Assembly: GCA_013396635.1 (NCBI GenBank)
Contig: WBMW01005650.1
Coordinates: 4,396,247-4,460,246 of the forward strand
Length of the DNA stretch: 64,000 nt
Direction of reading: 5' to 3'
Source of the DNA: Penelope pileata
Taxonomy: Eukaryota > Chordata > Aves > Galliformes > Cracidae
Shown here: piece after piece, positions 12,481-26,475 of the stretch
How positions within the stretch are numbered: position 1 is the stretch's first letter
Layout of the letters: the number at the start of each line of letters is the position of its first letter
Notes under the pieces: model-generated
Seen by the model: only the letters and a program-made list of their open reading frames with translations
Database searches by the model: none
Told to the model about the DNA's origin: nothing
Program-made: the position numbers and the translations under genes

Positions 12481-13607
12481 TTGTTTTCAGACTGCTTTAT
12501 ATCCTTGTGACAGCACCTTAGGACTTCCCAGACTGCTTTGTGTCCTCTTGGAAGATAGTCACAACACTGCTAAGCCAACCTGGAGGCATTGTGTGCTAGT
12601 TCTTAGTGCTCATTGCCCAACCTCTAGCTGATCACTTGAATCCCACCCCAGATTAGTGCACAGGTAGAGGGATGGTTTGATAAATGTGTGTTTTCCTGTT
12701 GCCTGGAATCTTTCAGCATGGTCAGCATTGTACAAGGAAAGAATACAAAGTGATCATTTATGCCTGAAGAAGTTTCCCATAAGAAAAAAATACATTTAAG
12801 TTGGTCTGACCCAACTCTTCCCTTGTCTCCTGCCTTCATGGCTTTCACGCTCTGAACCTGTTTCAGCTGGGTGGCTTATATTAATGCATCACTTACTGAT
12901 CAACTAGGCTGACAGGAAAAAAATCAAAGAGAATGTCAGAAAACAGGGGCATAAGTCTGTTCCCAGCTGGAGAGCTCTTCCTCTATCTTGTCAGAGCTAG
13001 AGACATGATATGGGTCACAGAAAACTCACTATACTGACAGTTGTTACTTTTGGGATTAGATCGATATTTGTCTGTTTCCAGGAATTAATAGAACAACTGC
13101 CTGCAGGAATATATTGTGGAGGTGATTTTTCTATCAGTGCAGGATGCTTCTGAATTTAATTCTGCTCTTCAAGATACCGTTTACTTTTCTAATACTTAAA
13201 GCCATGTGCACCGCTCACAAGAAATCCTGCAGGTAAAGAGAAAACAGAAGAATACACGTTGAAGGATTAGACATAATATGGATTGTGAAGTCTTATGTAA
13301 AACAGAAAATCATATTTTTTGAGAGATGTTTTGCAAAGAAATTTTGTACTTGGCAGGGCATTTAAGTTACCTGTCACTTACACCTTGAAGATCAGCAGAG
13401 AAAACCTAATAATGCTCACACTCTTAAGAATGATTGTCTTTGTAAAGGAGCTATCTTTGCAGCATTATCAAGGCAAAAAATGTCAGGTTTGTCATCTCCA
13501 ATAGCTTCTTTATAAAGTGCAAGTGGCTTAATTTCAAAGGACCAAACTGAATAGCATACTTTCTTTCCATATCTAAATCCTTTTCTGCTCCACTCTGGAG
13601 AGAGGGG

Positions 13608-13624
13608 AAAAAAAAAAAAAAAAA
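13608..13624. repeat. A17 homopolymer tract
   Basis: Seventeen consecutive A follow AGAGGGG and are followed by GAAATAAAGAAAGG. It may be a decayed retroposon tail, but no element body is identifiable upstream. Confidence 0.9.
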
Positions 13625-16600
13625 GAAATAAAGAAAGGACTACAGCCAAATACTTTGTACTGCTCTGCAGTGAATGTTAGAAAAAAAAAATTTTAAATGC
13701 TGTAAGAAGAAGACCAATGTAAACAGATAATGCCCTTATGTCTCAGGGTATAGTGGCTATTAGTACAGATTGACTGCCGGTATTAACTCTTGTGCATAGG
13801 ATACAGAACTGGGGGCAAAATTAGTCTTAAGCCTTTGTCTTTCCTGGATCAGACTTTTCTATTCCCCAGTATGATGGTCCATTTTTGAAGATATTTTGCA
13901 GTCTTGGAAAATTATTAATGGCCTAGTTAAGCAGAGAGAATATTACTTCTTACCTATTTTATATTTATTCCAACTTCTGTATTAAACGTTGTTTTATGAA
14001 AATGTACCATGACATTTTATTATTTAATTCCCTTCATTTATACATTTGACTTATTACATTTTTTACAAATACTTACTACAGTTATTTTGAATTTCAATCT
14101 TGCATATTCCCCAGCTTATTTATGATTTCCTTTTTATTCTCATCCATGATAGGTGCAAAAGCAAACCTGTGCAGGCAAGGAGAGATAGATCTGAGCATGG
14201 AATGAAGTGCCGTGGTCCAACCTGTCATAGAACAGGGCCTGAAAGTACTGGAGGAGTAATCAATCCAGGAAGAAAAATGTGCTGAAATCTTCATTTCTCC
14301 TTCAGACATGGTACGTGACTGTATGCTAGCATTAAAGGAAGCTGTTCTACTTGTTAGGAGGTCTAGGTAGAATAACATGGTGTGGGCTAATTTTGTTTAC
14401 TGCTGAGCACCACTGCCTAGCAGAGCTGAGTAGATATATCTTCTGTCAGTCTACGACTCTGAAAACAAAATTGCCAAGTCACTCCCACAGTAAATGGTTA
14501 TTTTCTCTGCACAGTTAATGCAGTTATGCAGAACAACTAGGAATCCAAGAACATAAAAACATTGAAGCTGAAATCTTTCAAAGTATTCAGGCAAAAAATC
14601 CCACAGATGGTAGATTCCCTATCACAATGATCTTGGCTGTATTACATCTTTATGTAGTATAATACAAAAATATTTCTCACTGTGCCTAGCAGAGGCCACA
14701 GCACAGTATGGGTGGATCCTTATATTAAAGGGATACCTGCAGTTTTTTAACAGAATCCTTCTAGTTGAAAAAAAAAAGACAAAAAAAATCTGATTAGTAC
14801 ATCTAAGATTGAGGTTTGGCTCACAGAGGGATGATAATCCCAAACCAGTGAATCTAAGTGGAAAGATGTAAAATTATTTGAGTACTGAAAAGATGCTGAG
14901 AAACCCATGACAATAAATAATCTGTTCCACTTCAGTGATGGAAACTGATTTCAGGCATATCTAGAGAGATAAGCGTGATTAACAGAATTTCAGTTTCAAG
15001 TCTATTAGGAATCAAACTTTGGACTGACAGCCACTGTTTGATCGTTATCAACTATTTTTTTACCGTCTGATTAATGTCATTTTTTATCAATTTAAATTTG
15101 CTCTGCTGAATGGAATTTTGCAAGACAGAGATTCTCCATCACAGAAGCAAATACCTTGGCTGAAGATAAGATGATCTATTAGAGAAGAGCCATATCCAAA
15201 GGTAGCAGAACAGCTGTACTGAGTTTTTTCTAGCCTAATAGGGAATTGAATCTATTTCAGCCTAGGGACAAAATACTGCATCACTTGTGTTTGAAGAAAT
15301 GACTGCAGAACATTTGCTACAATTGATCATTTACTGCTCCCTTTTCTGGCTTTAACACTCTGATGTCCTTCCTCTTGAACAGTGGGTTATGTGAACAAAA
15401 TGCACCTGAGTGGAGCTTCGCCAGTACCTTTCGCACAGTATCCCTTCGGAGTGCACGTAGTATTGTGAATATAGAGTAGGAAAGGAAAAAGTGCAGCTTG
15501 GTACTAGTTCCACAGTGTAATAGGAGTGCAAGTGTAGAATTTATTTTCCAAAAGAAAACAAATGCCAGCTTCCAGTGGTCAGAAATTCAAGCACTGCAGG
15601 TTGAAATTATGAATTATAATTATAATATGGGAAAAATGCTCCCCTCGGACTGTAGAAAAGGAATACCTTTCCCTGCCACTGCTCCTCCAGTTTATCTTTG
15701 AATAGGAAGAAAATGATTTTCTTACAAGTGATCGAATATTTAGATTACTTGCATGTTTCCCCTATTGATAGCAGATGATCACAGAGGGCAAAGGTGAACA
15801 AATGGATTAAAAACAATACTGCACAAGTAATGTTGCATGCACTAGTATTACATGCTTCGTTGCATCTTTGGTTATTCATTCTTTACACCAGTCCTCTGGG
15901 ATGAAATCAATGAGACATTTTACGTTATGCTTCAAAGTCATCATAATTGTTTGTTTGGAAGCAACATTTTTTTTCCCCTTTTGTCAACCAAGCAATTTGC
16001 TGAAGTACCCAATTTTGTCACAACAGGCAGGAATAGAGCCAGAAGCTTTTTAGAAATAATAATTTGAGGAGGGGAAAACCCAAAAGCGACAAAAACCTGT
16101 GCAGAAGTGCTGGGTTGTTTATAATGTGGAAATCTCCCCAAAGGGGAATCACAATGCAAAAAAAATTCCCAATAGCACTTGCTTCAAACAAACATCAGTG
16201 TTAAGCATTATTTATAATATCTGTGTGACAACAAGGTGTCTTCATAATTAAAGCACCTCAGAAGATGTGTACAGCGAGACGTCCCACTGTCAATTAGCTG
16301 CTTGAGTGGTCAAGTCTTCACAAAGAAATGCTGAATGTTGTTTCTTCTAAGAAGAGATTCCCTGTCCTTGACCCTTTCTGCCTTCCAGATTGATGTTGCT
16401 ATATATTTTTTTGCACTATATTGCCTGTACCTGATTCTGTGCTTTTTCTAAATTCCTGAGTTATAAGGACTACCATGTAAAAAATGACTAATTAGTAGGA
16501 TATTTGTATCTGAATTAACATCCAGAAGCCCTAACAGAGGTTGCAAAGGCAGTGGTTCCAGGCACTGTGCAAACACTCAGTAACGAGCTTCTCTAGTGCT

Positions 16601-16900
16601 CTTCTTAAGATGTCAAAATGCTTTATTGTCGGTACTGGTCCATCTTGTATGTATGGGAACACAGGCACACAGTAGAGAGGTGATTCGCTGTAGGCAGCCA
16701 CGAGGCCAATAATATCAGTCAGGGAAGAAATGAGGCTTGAAAATCTGGCAAGGCTTTGTCCATGCTGGATGTCCAAAATCCTATAGCATGAAGTTAGGAA
16801 AAGACATCTCAGGTCTATCTCTGCCGAACATGAATCTGAACCCATAGCCTCCTCACTAATTAGGAGATTATTCAGAAAGAGCTATAACTGGAAGCATATT

Positions 16901-16915
16901 AAAAAAAAAAAAAAA
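16901..16915. repeat. A15 homopolymer tract
   Basis: Fifteen consecutive A are preceded by GAAGCATATT and followed by GGCAGCAG. There is no identifiable retroposon body. Confidence 0.9.
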
Positions 16916-17324
16916 GGCAGCAGAAGTATATTGTTAACATCCCTCTGTCGGAGTAAGACCCTCTGGGGATGCTACTTGGCTGCTTGTAAGTGTATTTAAC
17001 ATAAAGCAGAGATGATTGAAAAACGTAGCTTGTAGCTCCCTGGGGCAATTTGCTATTCACAAGGATATAGGACAGTGAGCAGTACTGGAAGGAGATGCTG
17101 CAGACAGCCATCTCCATGACGGCCCTGCAGGCAAGAAAAGGCTTGTGTACACTCTGAATATGATTTGATGATTAGATCCTTTAGCACTTGTCAAAGCTAC
17201 TTATTTACCACCCTTATTAAATTATTTTGTATCCTCTAGTATAAAATAGTTGTTTCGTAAGATTTGATGAGGTGCATAAAACTGCCCTGCATTTTAAGCA
17301 CTGCATAAATGCAGAGACAGCGGA

Positions 17325-17645
17325 GCTGTAAGGCCAAATTCATTAGTGGCATTCTATTGAGTTCAGTGGGCTTATCCCATGGATGAAATGTGCATGTATT
17401 CTGTAAAATAGGTAAGTATTTGACTAAAATTAGCCAAATCCTCCAGAGCCTAATGGAGTGCTTATGGGCTCTGGCAACTTAACCCAATGTTTAATTTGCA
17501 CTAATCTAGCCAAGACTGCAGAAGCATGAAATATACTCTACAGGGAGAGCACTGCTCTTTGAAGTTAGTGGCTTAATTCCCATTGTCTCTGATGGGAGCA
17601 GGACTAGGTTTTATGTGGCATTTACTCCTGTTACTGTAGAAAGAA
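17325..17645. mobile_element. Old interspersed repeat of the palindromic 'caatggg' type (tentative)
   Basis: Two segments resemble short palindromic repeats widespread in reptile and bird genomes. These are recalled as blocks such as 'ggccaaattc...ccattgacttcagtggg' and 'cccattgacttcaatgggagcaggattgggcc'. The first segment has AGGCCAAATTCATTAGTGGC then TTGAGTTCAGTGGGCTTATC (about 17330-17380). The second has GTGGCTTAATTCCCATTGTC then TCTGATGGGAGCAGGACTAG (about 17561-17608). Both are diverged and the boundaries are estimates. The family is uncertain: an old DNA transposon/MITE or a SINE tail. It is inert as far as can be seen. Confidence 0.4.
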
Positions 17646-18012
17646 ATATTTTTACATATGAATCAATTTGGCCTGTATTTGGGGAAATTCCAATCTTCTG
17701 AATTTACTGAAATCTTAACTTCCAGGAGAGCCTGCACAACTGTACTTACGCGTTCTGCTATTTTCCATATAGATATCATGGACTGAGGACCTGCAGGCTT
17801 CACTTCTGTGTCCGTGTGTGCATGGACGCGCAGACAGCTAACAACCTAGCTAGGTAATAGCGTAAAAAAGATTTAAAAAAAAAGGAAGAAAATAGATCTG
17901 TGTACAGCAACATGAAGTCAACTGACACATAATCCAATCTTTTTTTTGAGGGCAATTCTATAAGTACCAACATTTCAAAATGGATTATTTGATTGAGTTC
18001 ACCTTCTTTCAG

Positions 18013-18247
18013 ATGCTCACAGCTTTGAGGTCAGCTTATCCTCTGCACTGTGATGGTCTCGGGCAGGTCCGCAGCGATGGTGCTGGCTGCAGCTGTACCA
18101 GCTGGGCGAGGGGCTGCAGCCAGCGGCAGGCAGCTGGAAAGTGGTTATGGAGCTCTCTGTGTGCAGTTCCTCAGCTAGATAAGTGACTGTTTCAGTTTAT
18201 CCTTTTGACAGGAGCAGAGGTTTTTCTATTTTAGACAGTCACAAAAG
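18013..18247 (+). other. GC-rich block bounded by splice-like sites (possible non-coding exon)
   Basis: Within AT-rich DNA, about 18050-18140 is markedly GC-rich with several CpGs. A polypyrimidine stretch ending TTCTTTCAG lies just before 18013, and ACAAAAG|GTGAGC, a strong donor match, follows at 18247/18248. A frame opened at the 18013 ATG stops at 18184-18186, inside the block, so an internal coding exon in that frame is excluded. A lncRNA exon, a 3' or 5' untranslated exon, or chance co-occurrence are all possible. The plus-strand frame through it is rich in Cys, Ser and Gly and matches no domain I know. Confidence 0.2.
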
Positions 18248-21200
18248 GTGAGCACGTAGTGTTTAGGGGGAAGGCAGCTCAAGCAGTGATCTGGGCACAG
18301 AGAAATGGGGAAAAGGAAGAAAAAGTCTTTGAAATGATCCCACTTAACTGTCAAGTAACTATTATCATGGCACAAGCCCAAATTGATATGCTGCCTCCAC
18401 AACACTTTGATTCACTCCTGCAGCCAGGTGCTGAGAGTGCCTGTAATAATACAGGGTGTTACAGCAGAGAAGCACGAAGTGGGGGCAGGCAGGCAAGACA
18501 GCCAGAAAGCAAGCTGTCTGCTGTGCAGGCAAGGCAGATACTTCAAAGTGTAAGGAAATCTTTTTCAAGGAAGTTCTTGTCAGGAGCTACACTAGAGTAC
18601 CCTGTGATGTTAATGCCCACTGTTACTCTCCCACCAAAAGGAACCTCTGTCCTGGTGAGGAGACTTTCCCCATGATGGGGTGATGAGCTATCCCTGATGC
18701 TTTCTGTTTTATTCCAGTTACTTGCATTTACCTGCTTTTCGAACCCATGGTCACTGCTTCTTGACAGTTCTTGTGAACTGACAGTTCACAGTAGCAGAGC
18801 CACTAGTCTCATTGTACAAGTGCAGAGAGACACATGAAGAGTTTATTTTAGTCCTAAGACACAACATAGATTCTCACACTTTGATTCTTCCCCTTAGCCT
18901 ATCTGAGACCTCAACCACCCAGCAGGGCTGTGTATAAAGAAGAGGGACTGCTGTTTCTTTCTGCATTTTAGTTTCAACACTTTCTGCCAGTGCATGCTCA
19001 CAGCAACCTACTACTGAAGGAATAACTACTGCTTTTAGAATATCCCAGGCCTATTACCTTGAGGCTACATTATAATAAGCCAGTATCATCTATTACTCCA
19101 GCAGTTTCTAGTGTTTACCTTAACAGCTCTCAAGTCACACGTGCTTTTCTTATACCTAAGGTGCAGCTCGAGGCAGGTGAAGCAGAATCAACATAGAGAA
19201 ACCCTAGAGCTCCTCTCTTTCCTCCCTCTCACTGCTAACCTAGCATGAGAAGGATTGTTGAGGAAATGGATGAGGCAAAGTCTCATTCAAGAAAATATTG
19301 TGGGCAGATGATAGGGGAGATGTGACTGTAGGAATGCTAATGCACCAGCCCCTCTCTGAGGCTGGTACAACCCCCATTGCACTGAGAAAATTGGTTTGTA
19401 TTTGATTCTGCTGATGTAGCAAACCAAAACAGCAAGTCAATTTATGATAGAGGATGGGGAAAAAAAAGGAGTGACCTGGTTTATTAATCCTGGGGAAGAC
19501 AGGACTGCATTAACCAAACCTGCAACCTCCATGAGTGAATCAATTTACTTCTTACACCTTATCTTGATTTTTGACTCTCACAGTCTGGGTTTGCGCATAC
19601 AGCAAACTTTCATGGTATTCAGATCTCTTATAGGATTTCCACATGAAAATGGACAGGATTCCAGTCTGCTCCTTGCTCCATTAAATCTCCACAGGTGATC
19701 CATGTTTCAGACAGTTTATTACATGTGGTCAAAGTAGCTGACTGATTTTTGTTGTTATTTTTTTTATATTTGCATATTGTGAGGCACTTATTGTGTCTCA
19801 AAGCATTTTAAGAGAGTACATTTGTCAGAGTACCTTTGAGATGATTATAACTACAAGAGAAGCCCTTTAATTGGGAGATTGCATAAGATGATATTATATC
19901 CTAATGCACAGGAACAAAAAGATCAGAAATAAAGGAAATAACCTGCAAACTGAAAATGTCATGAATAAAAAAAGATCATAACTAGATTATAGTTGTATTT
20001 CATCTTAACCTTAACAACATTTAATCTTTGTATCACAATTTCTACACTAAAATGTTAAGGTCTGGGATTTCTCTGTCACCTCATGCAGACTTTAATTGGA
20101 TCTATGTAGAACTGTATATATATCAGGCCAGCTTGGTGTTTCTGGTGTCTGCCTCAAAAGGCTGGGATTGCTACAGCCTCAGGTTAACCCCATGGTAGGG
20201 ATTAGGATTAACCAGTCCTTACCTGTCCACTTTCACTCTAGAATGAACAAGGAAGTTACTGTTGAAAACTTGGGCTAAACTTCAGGAACAACACACATCT
20301 TAAGCCAATCTGAGTCCTACCTATCTTTAATAATGTGTCACACTGCTATGCACTTCTCTGCTTGGCAGCAGTCAAATGCCATGTCAGTAAGGCCCAGCCA
20401 CTGAAAGCATTTGTTTCCACACATGCAGCTTCTAATTAAAAATTGTGTCCCAAAATATATTCCAAAGAATGCATTCAAAAAGAAACCCCCTTAATTCTAC
20501 CCGTAAAGAGACCTAGCAAAAGCACTGTCTACTGACTGCAGAAAAAATGCTTTCACCTTCAGCGTTCTAATGAATCCCTGCAGAGTCCCATGAAATCTCA
20601 CCTTTGTTGGCTCTATTACTCCTACTGTGTGACTGTAGCAAGATGCTTACCTGTACAGTTATTCTGCACTAAATAACCTGTGCTGCTGGGAAGTAGGACT
20701 GCCATTGTTTCAGCATGAAATGGCCCTAGCTATTGCTGTTCTTTGGATGTTATTGTAAAGCAGAGTCCTGAGGAGGTTGGCTGTGCTTGGGAGGCTGACT
20801 AGCAAAATGCTGGGAACCTGAGAAAAGCTAAAGACCTCCATTTAAAATACAAACGACAGTCTCTGATATTTGCAGTGCAATATTTATTGTGACAAAGAGG
20901 TGCAGCCATGCAGATTATTTCTAGGCATTTGCTTTCCTCACCCAAAATCATTTAGTGCTGCACATAGAACAGACATTTCTTTAGATTTCTTATTGTTGAA
21001 AAAACTTAACATTAGAGAAGTATAATTTTTCATTCAGGAGGAGTAAGGTGTGTTGTCTTATTATGGGTGGGGAAGAGATTCCACCCAAGGAAAAGTAACA
21101 TCTAGGATATGGCATCAGCAAGGCTGGAGACACAATGAAAGAAAAAAGATGCTGTTAGGTCTGCAGCTAAGCTAAGCTGATTCATTGCCAATAAACCACA

Positions 21201-24200
21201 CTGCCTCCGGGGTGTACTGATCAGATGGATGGTCCATGCATGTACCAGGGAAATGAATTATTCCATGAATTAAAAGAAAACAGCACTCCGAAGTAAAATA
21301 TGAAACATACTGTATTCTGTATTGTATATTGTCCCCAGAGAACTTGTACACATATAATCCACTGGTGACACAGTGACTTCGTGGTCGCTTTTGGGAGCTG
21401 ATTTCTGGTGTCGTAAGGACAGCATGGGGCAGTAAAACTTACTTGTGATTAATTTTTAATGCTTCTTTTGCTTTCACATGCAGAAAATCAATAGCTTATA
21501 TACATTGTTGCACTGACTGTACCAAATATGCTAATTCTGACCTTTTTTTTCCCCTTCAAAAACAGGTATTCCTGAAATACCTGTGCACTTCTTTGTCCCT
21601 CACATAAGGACAGGAAAGGTCTGTTCTTAACAGGAGTGGAATTTTAGACCTGCCCAACTTACAGCAGTTCAAACAGGGAATGCCTCGCAGAAGCTGCTGG
21701 TGTGTAAGACCACACAGAGCACCAGCTCCCTACTGTTAAGGCTGGTTCAGTAATGTGTCCCTAAGACTGTTGGGAAATTTTCCAGCAGGCCCATCAATTT
21801 GCAACTAATACAAGTTTGATGAATGCCTCTTAGCCCTAATTTGTTTTTATTATCATCATCATCCTTGACAGGTACTGTGTGGCATAGCGGAGATAATGAG
21901 TTTCCAAATCCCCAGGTTCTGTGTCATCTCTGTGGCACAGCTCTAGGATTCAGTCATACAAAAGCACCTGCAAAGCACATTTTAAACCAGCACATGAAAG
22001 TTTTTGCTGGCTTTGCGTTTAGTCAAAGTTTCAAAACAGTACTGTATGACTTATATTATTCAATCACAGATCAAATTGCAACTCAGATAATGTATCAAAC
22101 GGTCACAGTGAGTTGTTCATAACCAGTAATGGAAGTTTATGAAAAATAATCCTTATGTAAATGTTTTAAAATTAATTCAAATAATCAATTTGGAAATCAG
22201 AATTCATGTAATACTTAACCAGAGAACAGATTACCTCATTCACAAAAATTAACATCTAACGAATATAAACACCGTGGCTGTTCCCAGTCAGTGTGAACAG
22301 ATATATGCAGAAATGCACGCTGCAGAAATTTTAGATCTGAAATATTTTTTAGCTTCTCTATCTCTTGAAATGATGCCACAAAAATATACCAGAATGTGTG
22401 ATTTTGTTGCAGGAGTTTAATCAGATCCCATTGTCTGAGAATGTCAGTGATTGTCACCAGTGTTGTCCCTGCTTTTGTGTCACTGAGTGCCACAAGAAAC
22501 AGAGTTACAGAGAGACAGGCAAGGACTGAAATCACTCCGTTGTCGATCTTGGCTATGTGGTTGTGTTTTACCTGGAAAATAGTTTCCCATCAATTAGCCC
22601 TTTTCAAGATTTGGAAAACGCTCTCCATCCTTGTGCTTTTCCTGTCATAGTTTGCAAGGGTCACAGCAGTTTGTTTTCAGTGAGATTTTAGGCACAGAAA
22701 AAAAAAATCATTATCTGTGATATTACAGGGTTTTGCAATCAATGAATGTTCAAAAACTTTGGAAAGGAAAAGAGTGCTTTATCTTTTTGAAACTTTTGAG
22801 GGAATTAGATATGCATTATCTAGCTGTATATGTGAAAGTGGCACTTGGTTATTCAGTGTTATTCAACTTCTCCTACTGGAGCCATTAACAGAATGTTAAA
22901 GGGGTTGGAGTTTTTCTTCCCGTTTCTTGAGTTCTGCAGGAAAATAGTTACATATTGTAAATGCAGTGCGGAACACTGAAATTTAATGTGAAGCTTTTTC
23001 TAAAACTTTTAAAACCTTTTTTTTTTTCATCTGAAATTTATACCAAACTAATTCAGTTTATTGCTTAAAGCTGTAAGAGAATTTAAAGATATATCACTAT
23101 TACTCTGATGTGTGTTGTTTAGGTCCCTGTTGGAAGTCTCAAATTCAGATAAAGCTATTTGCTTTATCTGTTTGCACAGAATTCTCACAAGGCAGCTCTT
23201 GGAGCTGTAGTAAAACATAAATTCAGTACTCTTAAAATTGAACACGACAGCATCTTTGAGCTGGTCAGTGTGTGTAGGAAAAGGTAGGAAAGTTAGGAGG
23301 AGCATGAGACATTTCTTAAATTATGTATGAAATGTACATGTTCGGTTAAGATAAATACTTCTTTGAGAGGATGCTTCAATGATGCTATTCAGCAGTTGCC
23401 TGCCACCTTTTTCTTAAGCTCTCCTTTTTTAAGAAAACTCTTAGTAAAGCTTTTCCATTGTTAATTATAGTCATGATTCTGCAAACCAAAATGTCCTGAT
23501 TAGAGAGCTTTTTCACAAAACTTCAGGGAAATCTCAGTATCTTCCTCCACATACCCTTCCTAATGCCCAGTACTTTGCAAATTTACTATTAAGTGATCAA
23601 ATAGGAGCCCAAAGCCATTCAAGGTAATTGATTCCCATGATTTGGGACCAGGTGTACAAAGATGTTCAAACTAATTACTTAATAATGAAAACAATAACCA
23701 GTGTAGTTAAATCTCTTGCTGATTTTCTAATGTTTATTAATTTAGGCACCTGTGTCTTCTGCACCACTTTCTTCAAAATGCTTACAAGGATATGCACAGC
23801 ATATAAATGTACAGTGAATGTGATTACCTTGATACACACTCTAGGTGCTAAAGTGATTAGAAGAGCGTTATTATTTTGATTGTTATATAGAATCCATTCT
23901 TGTGAGTCTGCTTGTTAAATAGTTTTAGTTCCTAGATAGACATCAAGGTGCAAAGTTTTCATTAAAAGTTCACCCTACCACTTTCCATTACCTCTTTTAA
24001 ATGTCCTCACTTAGGAAGTACCCCAGAAATTTTCCTTAAAAAATCAGGCAAATACAACATTCATAAAGTTGAGATAAATTAAAAACAACATCAGCACCTT
24101 ACCAGCAGAAAAATTATTTGCCCTTTCACTTGTGTAATATTACTTCATTCTGTTGCATTTATGCAAACTGTACTGAAGAACCTTCTGAGAGAAAGGAGGT

Positions 24201-26400
24201 TTATAATTAATATGACAAATTGGCAGCATAATCTGCCCTAAATCTGTTTGTGTCTTCTTTTCCGAGGGCTTTGTATGGTAGTGCAGATGTTAAATCTTGC
24301 ACGTTTTTTTCCCTTACCCTTGCTTCACTGAGCTATCTATAATATTCTAATTACCTTCTATACCTCCAAGGCAATTCCCATTATATTATTTTATTTTGTT
24401 AATGCACTTGCTTAAAGAAAGAAAACTGTAAGTAGTGCACTTGGGAAAGGGTAAAATGGCAGAAAGATCAGACTTCTCAGTGTCCTCTCTTTTCCTTTTT
24501 TTCATGCCTTCACAGTATCTGAATAATAAGCATTGGAAAGAATAATTTTACGAGAGGGAGTTACTTGTTATTTTTTACTTGGTCCCAATACTGCTAATTA
24601 ACAGCAGATATGAGGTCCTGTAAAGGTGCTAAAATCTGAAAAAATCTGCTTTTGCCTTCTATTCTTACTCTACAAACAGAATTCCTATACTGCTATGAAA
24701 TGGATTGTTTTAGCCTTAAAGTCATGGGAAAGAAATATGAATATAGCAGAATAACAACATGATTTATCAGCATGAACAAAATAAATGGACAGTATTAACT
24801 GTATCATTCTGGCAGTCTGCACAGCAGTCCTAATGCCTTAACAGAATGTGTGAAAGTAAATGAAATGGCAGCGTGATTACACTGATTACAGTGGTTGCAA
24901 ATATGTTAGGCTACATTCATGCTTCAGTGCGGCTGTAATTATACTTCAAAGAAATGCTGTGCGCAGGCTGCTTCGTTCTTATGGCATCCCTGCTGTTTGT
25001 TTCCTCTTATTTTGTTCTTGGCATCATAGGTCCCAGCCCTGCAGACACTCATAGGTGTAACTGTCTTTGTTTCACTTTGTTTCACTATTTTGAGCATATC
25101 AGTATTATTAGCTGTAAACTCTTCCAGCTCTTGTATGCTGCTACAGAAGTGCCATCAAATGACAGGCTTTGGTATGATTTAATACCATTTCTAATCTCTT
25201 ATGGAGTAACTCTGTTGAGCTTTCTTTAAATTGGTTGGTAAAGAGTAGAGGGAATATGGCTGCTCAGTATCGAACAGTTCTCCACCTCGCCCCTAGGTAT
25301 TAGTGCTGAACGGAAGAAATCCAAACCTTTGTGATTTGCCTTTGACTGGTGCTGCCTCGTGCTGCAAGCAGTACCTCAGGAAGCAAGATGAATTTATTGC
25401 TGTTGTTTCTCACTTCTCATTGGCAATGCATCACAGCACCTAGCCTAAAGCTGACCATTGTATTTCATTTAAGAAAAAGTACAGAAAAGAAAAATACATT
25501 TTGATGTGTCTGCTTTTTGCCTACAAAGGCACTGACATTTTGCAGCAACTTTTTTTCGTTCCCCCTCAGATAGCAATGTGACCCCATCAGCACAGAAGCA
25601 GTGTGGTGGTGTCTGAGGCATGGGGGTCCTCTCAGTTCCCTTCCATGGCCCTTGCTTTCCCGCAGATAACTGCTGGCAGTGGTAAGGTAGTGCTCCTCTC
25701 ACTGTATGGACTTTTTACTGTGGCCTCTCACTGTGCCAACCTGTGATTTGCAGAAATGTCTATGTATCCCACAGCTGAGTACAAGTCTGAACGCTCCTAG
25801 TGTGGACCTTGGGCAAGTTTAGCTCAGGCACAGGCTCGAAGTGAACCATAGAGCAAGCAACAAAGTCTGAGTCAAAACCAAAGAACCCACTTACAACAAC
25901 AAAAACTATTTATTTGTTCCTTACCAAGCAAAATCACATCTTTAAGCATGTCTCTCCTTGAGGCTGAAGTGCTAGAACTAAGTAGCATTGTGATAGAGAA
26001 GAGGAGGTTGGGCATGCCAACTACAAAAGGGATGAAAAATCAAATCAAGGAACACCCAGCATATTGTTGTGACCTTGTATCTCTGCAGAGATGCAGGAAC
26101 CAGGAACAGTAGTTGAGAAACAGGCAATCTTTCAAGGGGAAGGTGGGGCAACCACGGTACTTTTGTCTCTGTGATCCATACTCTGTTTCAGTAACTATAG
26201 GGGGGTTTTACCAGCAACTCACAGAGACTTTGACCCATTTGTGTGCATGGATGTATGCACGTTTTTCACAGAACTGCAGCTCAGACAACACTAAGGATTT
26301 TCAGCATCCTCAGGCAGCAGTCAAACCAGGTGAGCCAAAAACAAATCTCCACCTTCCTGAGTCAGGACGAGGGGAGCTAAGCATGTCTTAACTGAAAGTC
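18248..26400. other. Long non-coding stretch, no gene seen
   Basis: Open frames are all 138 codons or fewer, unrelated and unrecognised. A short ATC run occurs near 21848-21863. The plus frame at 21823-22122 contains no known motif. No promoter, CpG island, tRNA or recent repeat is visible. Confidence 0.7.
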
Positions 26401-26455
26401 ACTCTTTACTTGTCACACACAGTGATATATGAAGGCAATCGCTTCAGTGTGCGTT

Positions 26456-26475
26456 TAATTACAGTATTGTAATTA
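26456..26475. promoter_or_regulatory. Inverted pair of homeodomain-type TAATTA sites
   Basis: TAATTAC and GTAATTA form a perfect 7-bp inverted pair separated by AGTATT. A third core, TTAATTAG, lies 130 bp downstream at 26607-26614. TAATTA is the core of many homeodomain proteins, and paired spacing can suit dimers. In AT-rich DNA such cores are common, so regulatory function is only a suggestion. Confidence 0.25.

Larger units (their letters stand above)
8374..17324. other. Long non-coding stretch, no gene seen
   Basis: I see nothing gene-like. Two overlapping plus-strand frames at 11183-11515 and 11281-11721 (110 and 146 codons) run through a T-rich tract and match nothing known. The block from about 10540 to 11120 is very AT-rich with many TAAT and TTAATTAA cores. 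The minus frame at 16531-16845 is unrecognised. Small tracts and a hairpin are listed separately. Confidence 0.7.

Noticed and set aside
18259..18675. 138-codon plus-strand frame next to the GC-rich block
   Set aside because: It starts just after a strong splice donor rather than an acceptor, and two other frames of 67-75 codons overlap it. Local GC lengthens all frames here.
25020..25075. CCCTGCAGACACTCATAGG as the 'cctgcaaacacttatg' sauropsid repeat
   Set aside because: The match is confined to one 19-base block with no palindromic partner.
25793..25840. MIR-like GACCTTGGGCAAGTTTAG
   Set aside because: Only about 18-20 bases match the MIR core, with no support in the flanks, unlike the copies at 4.8 and 7.3 kb.
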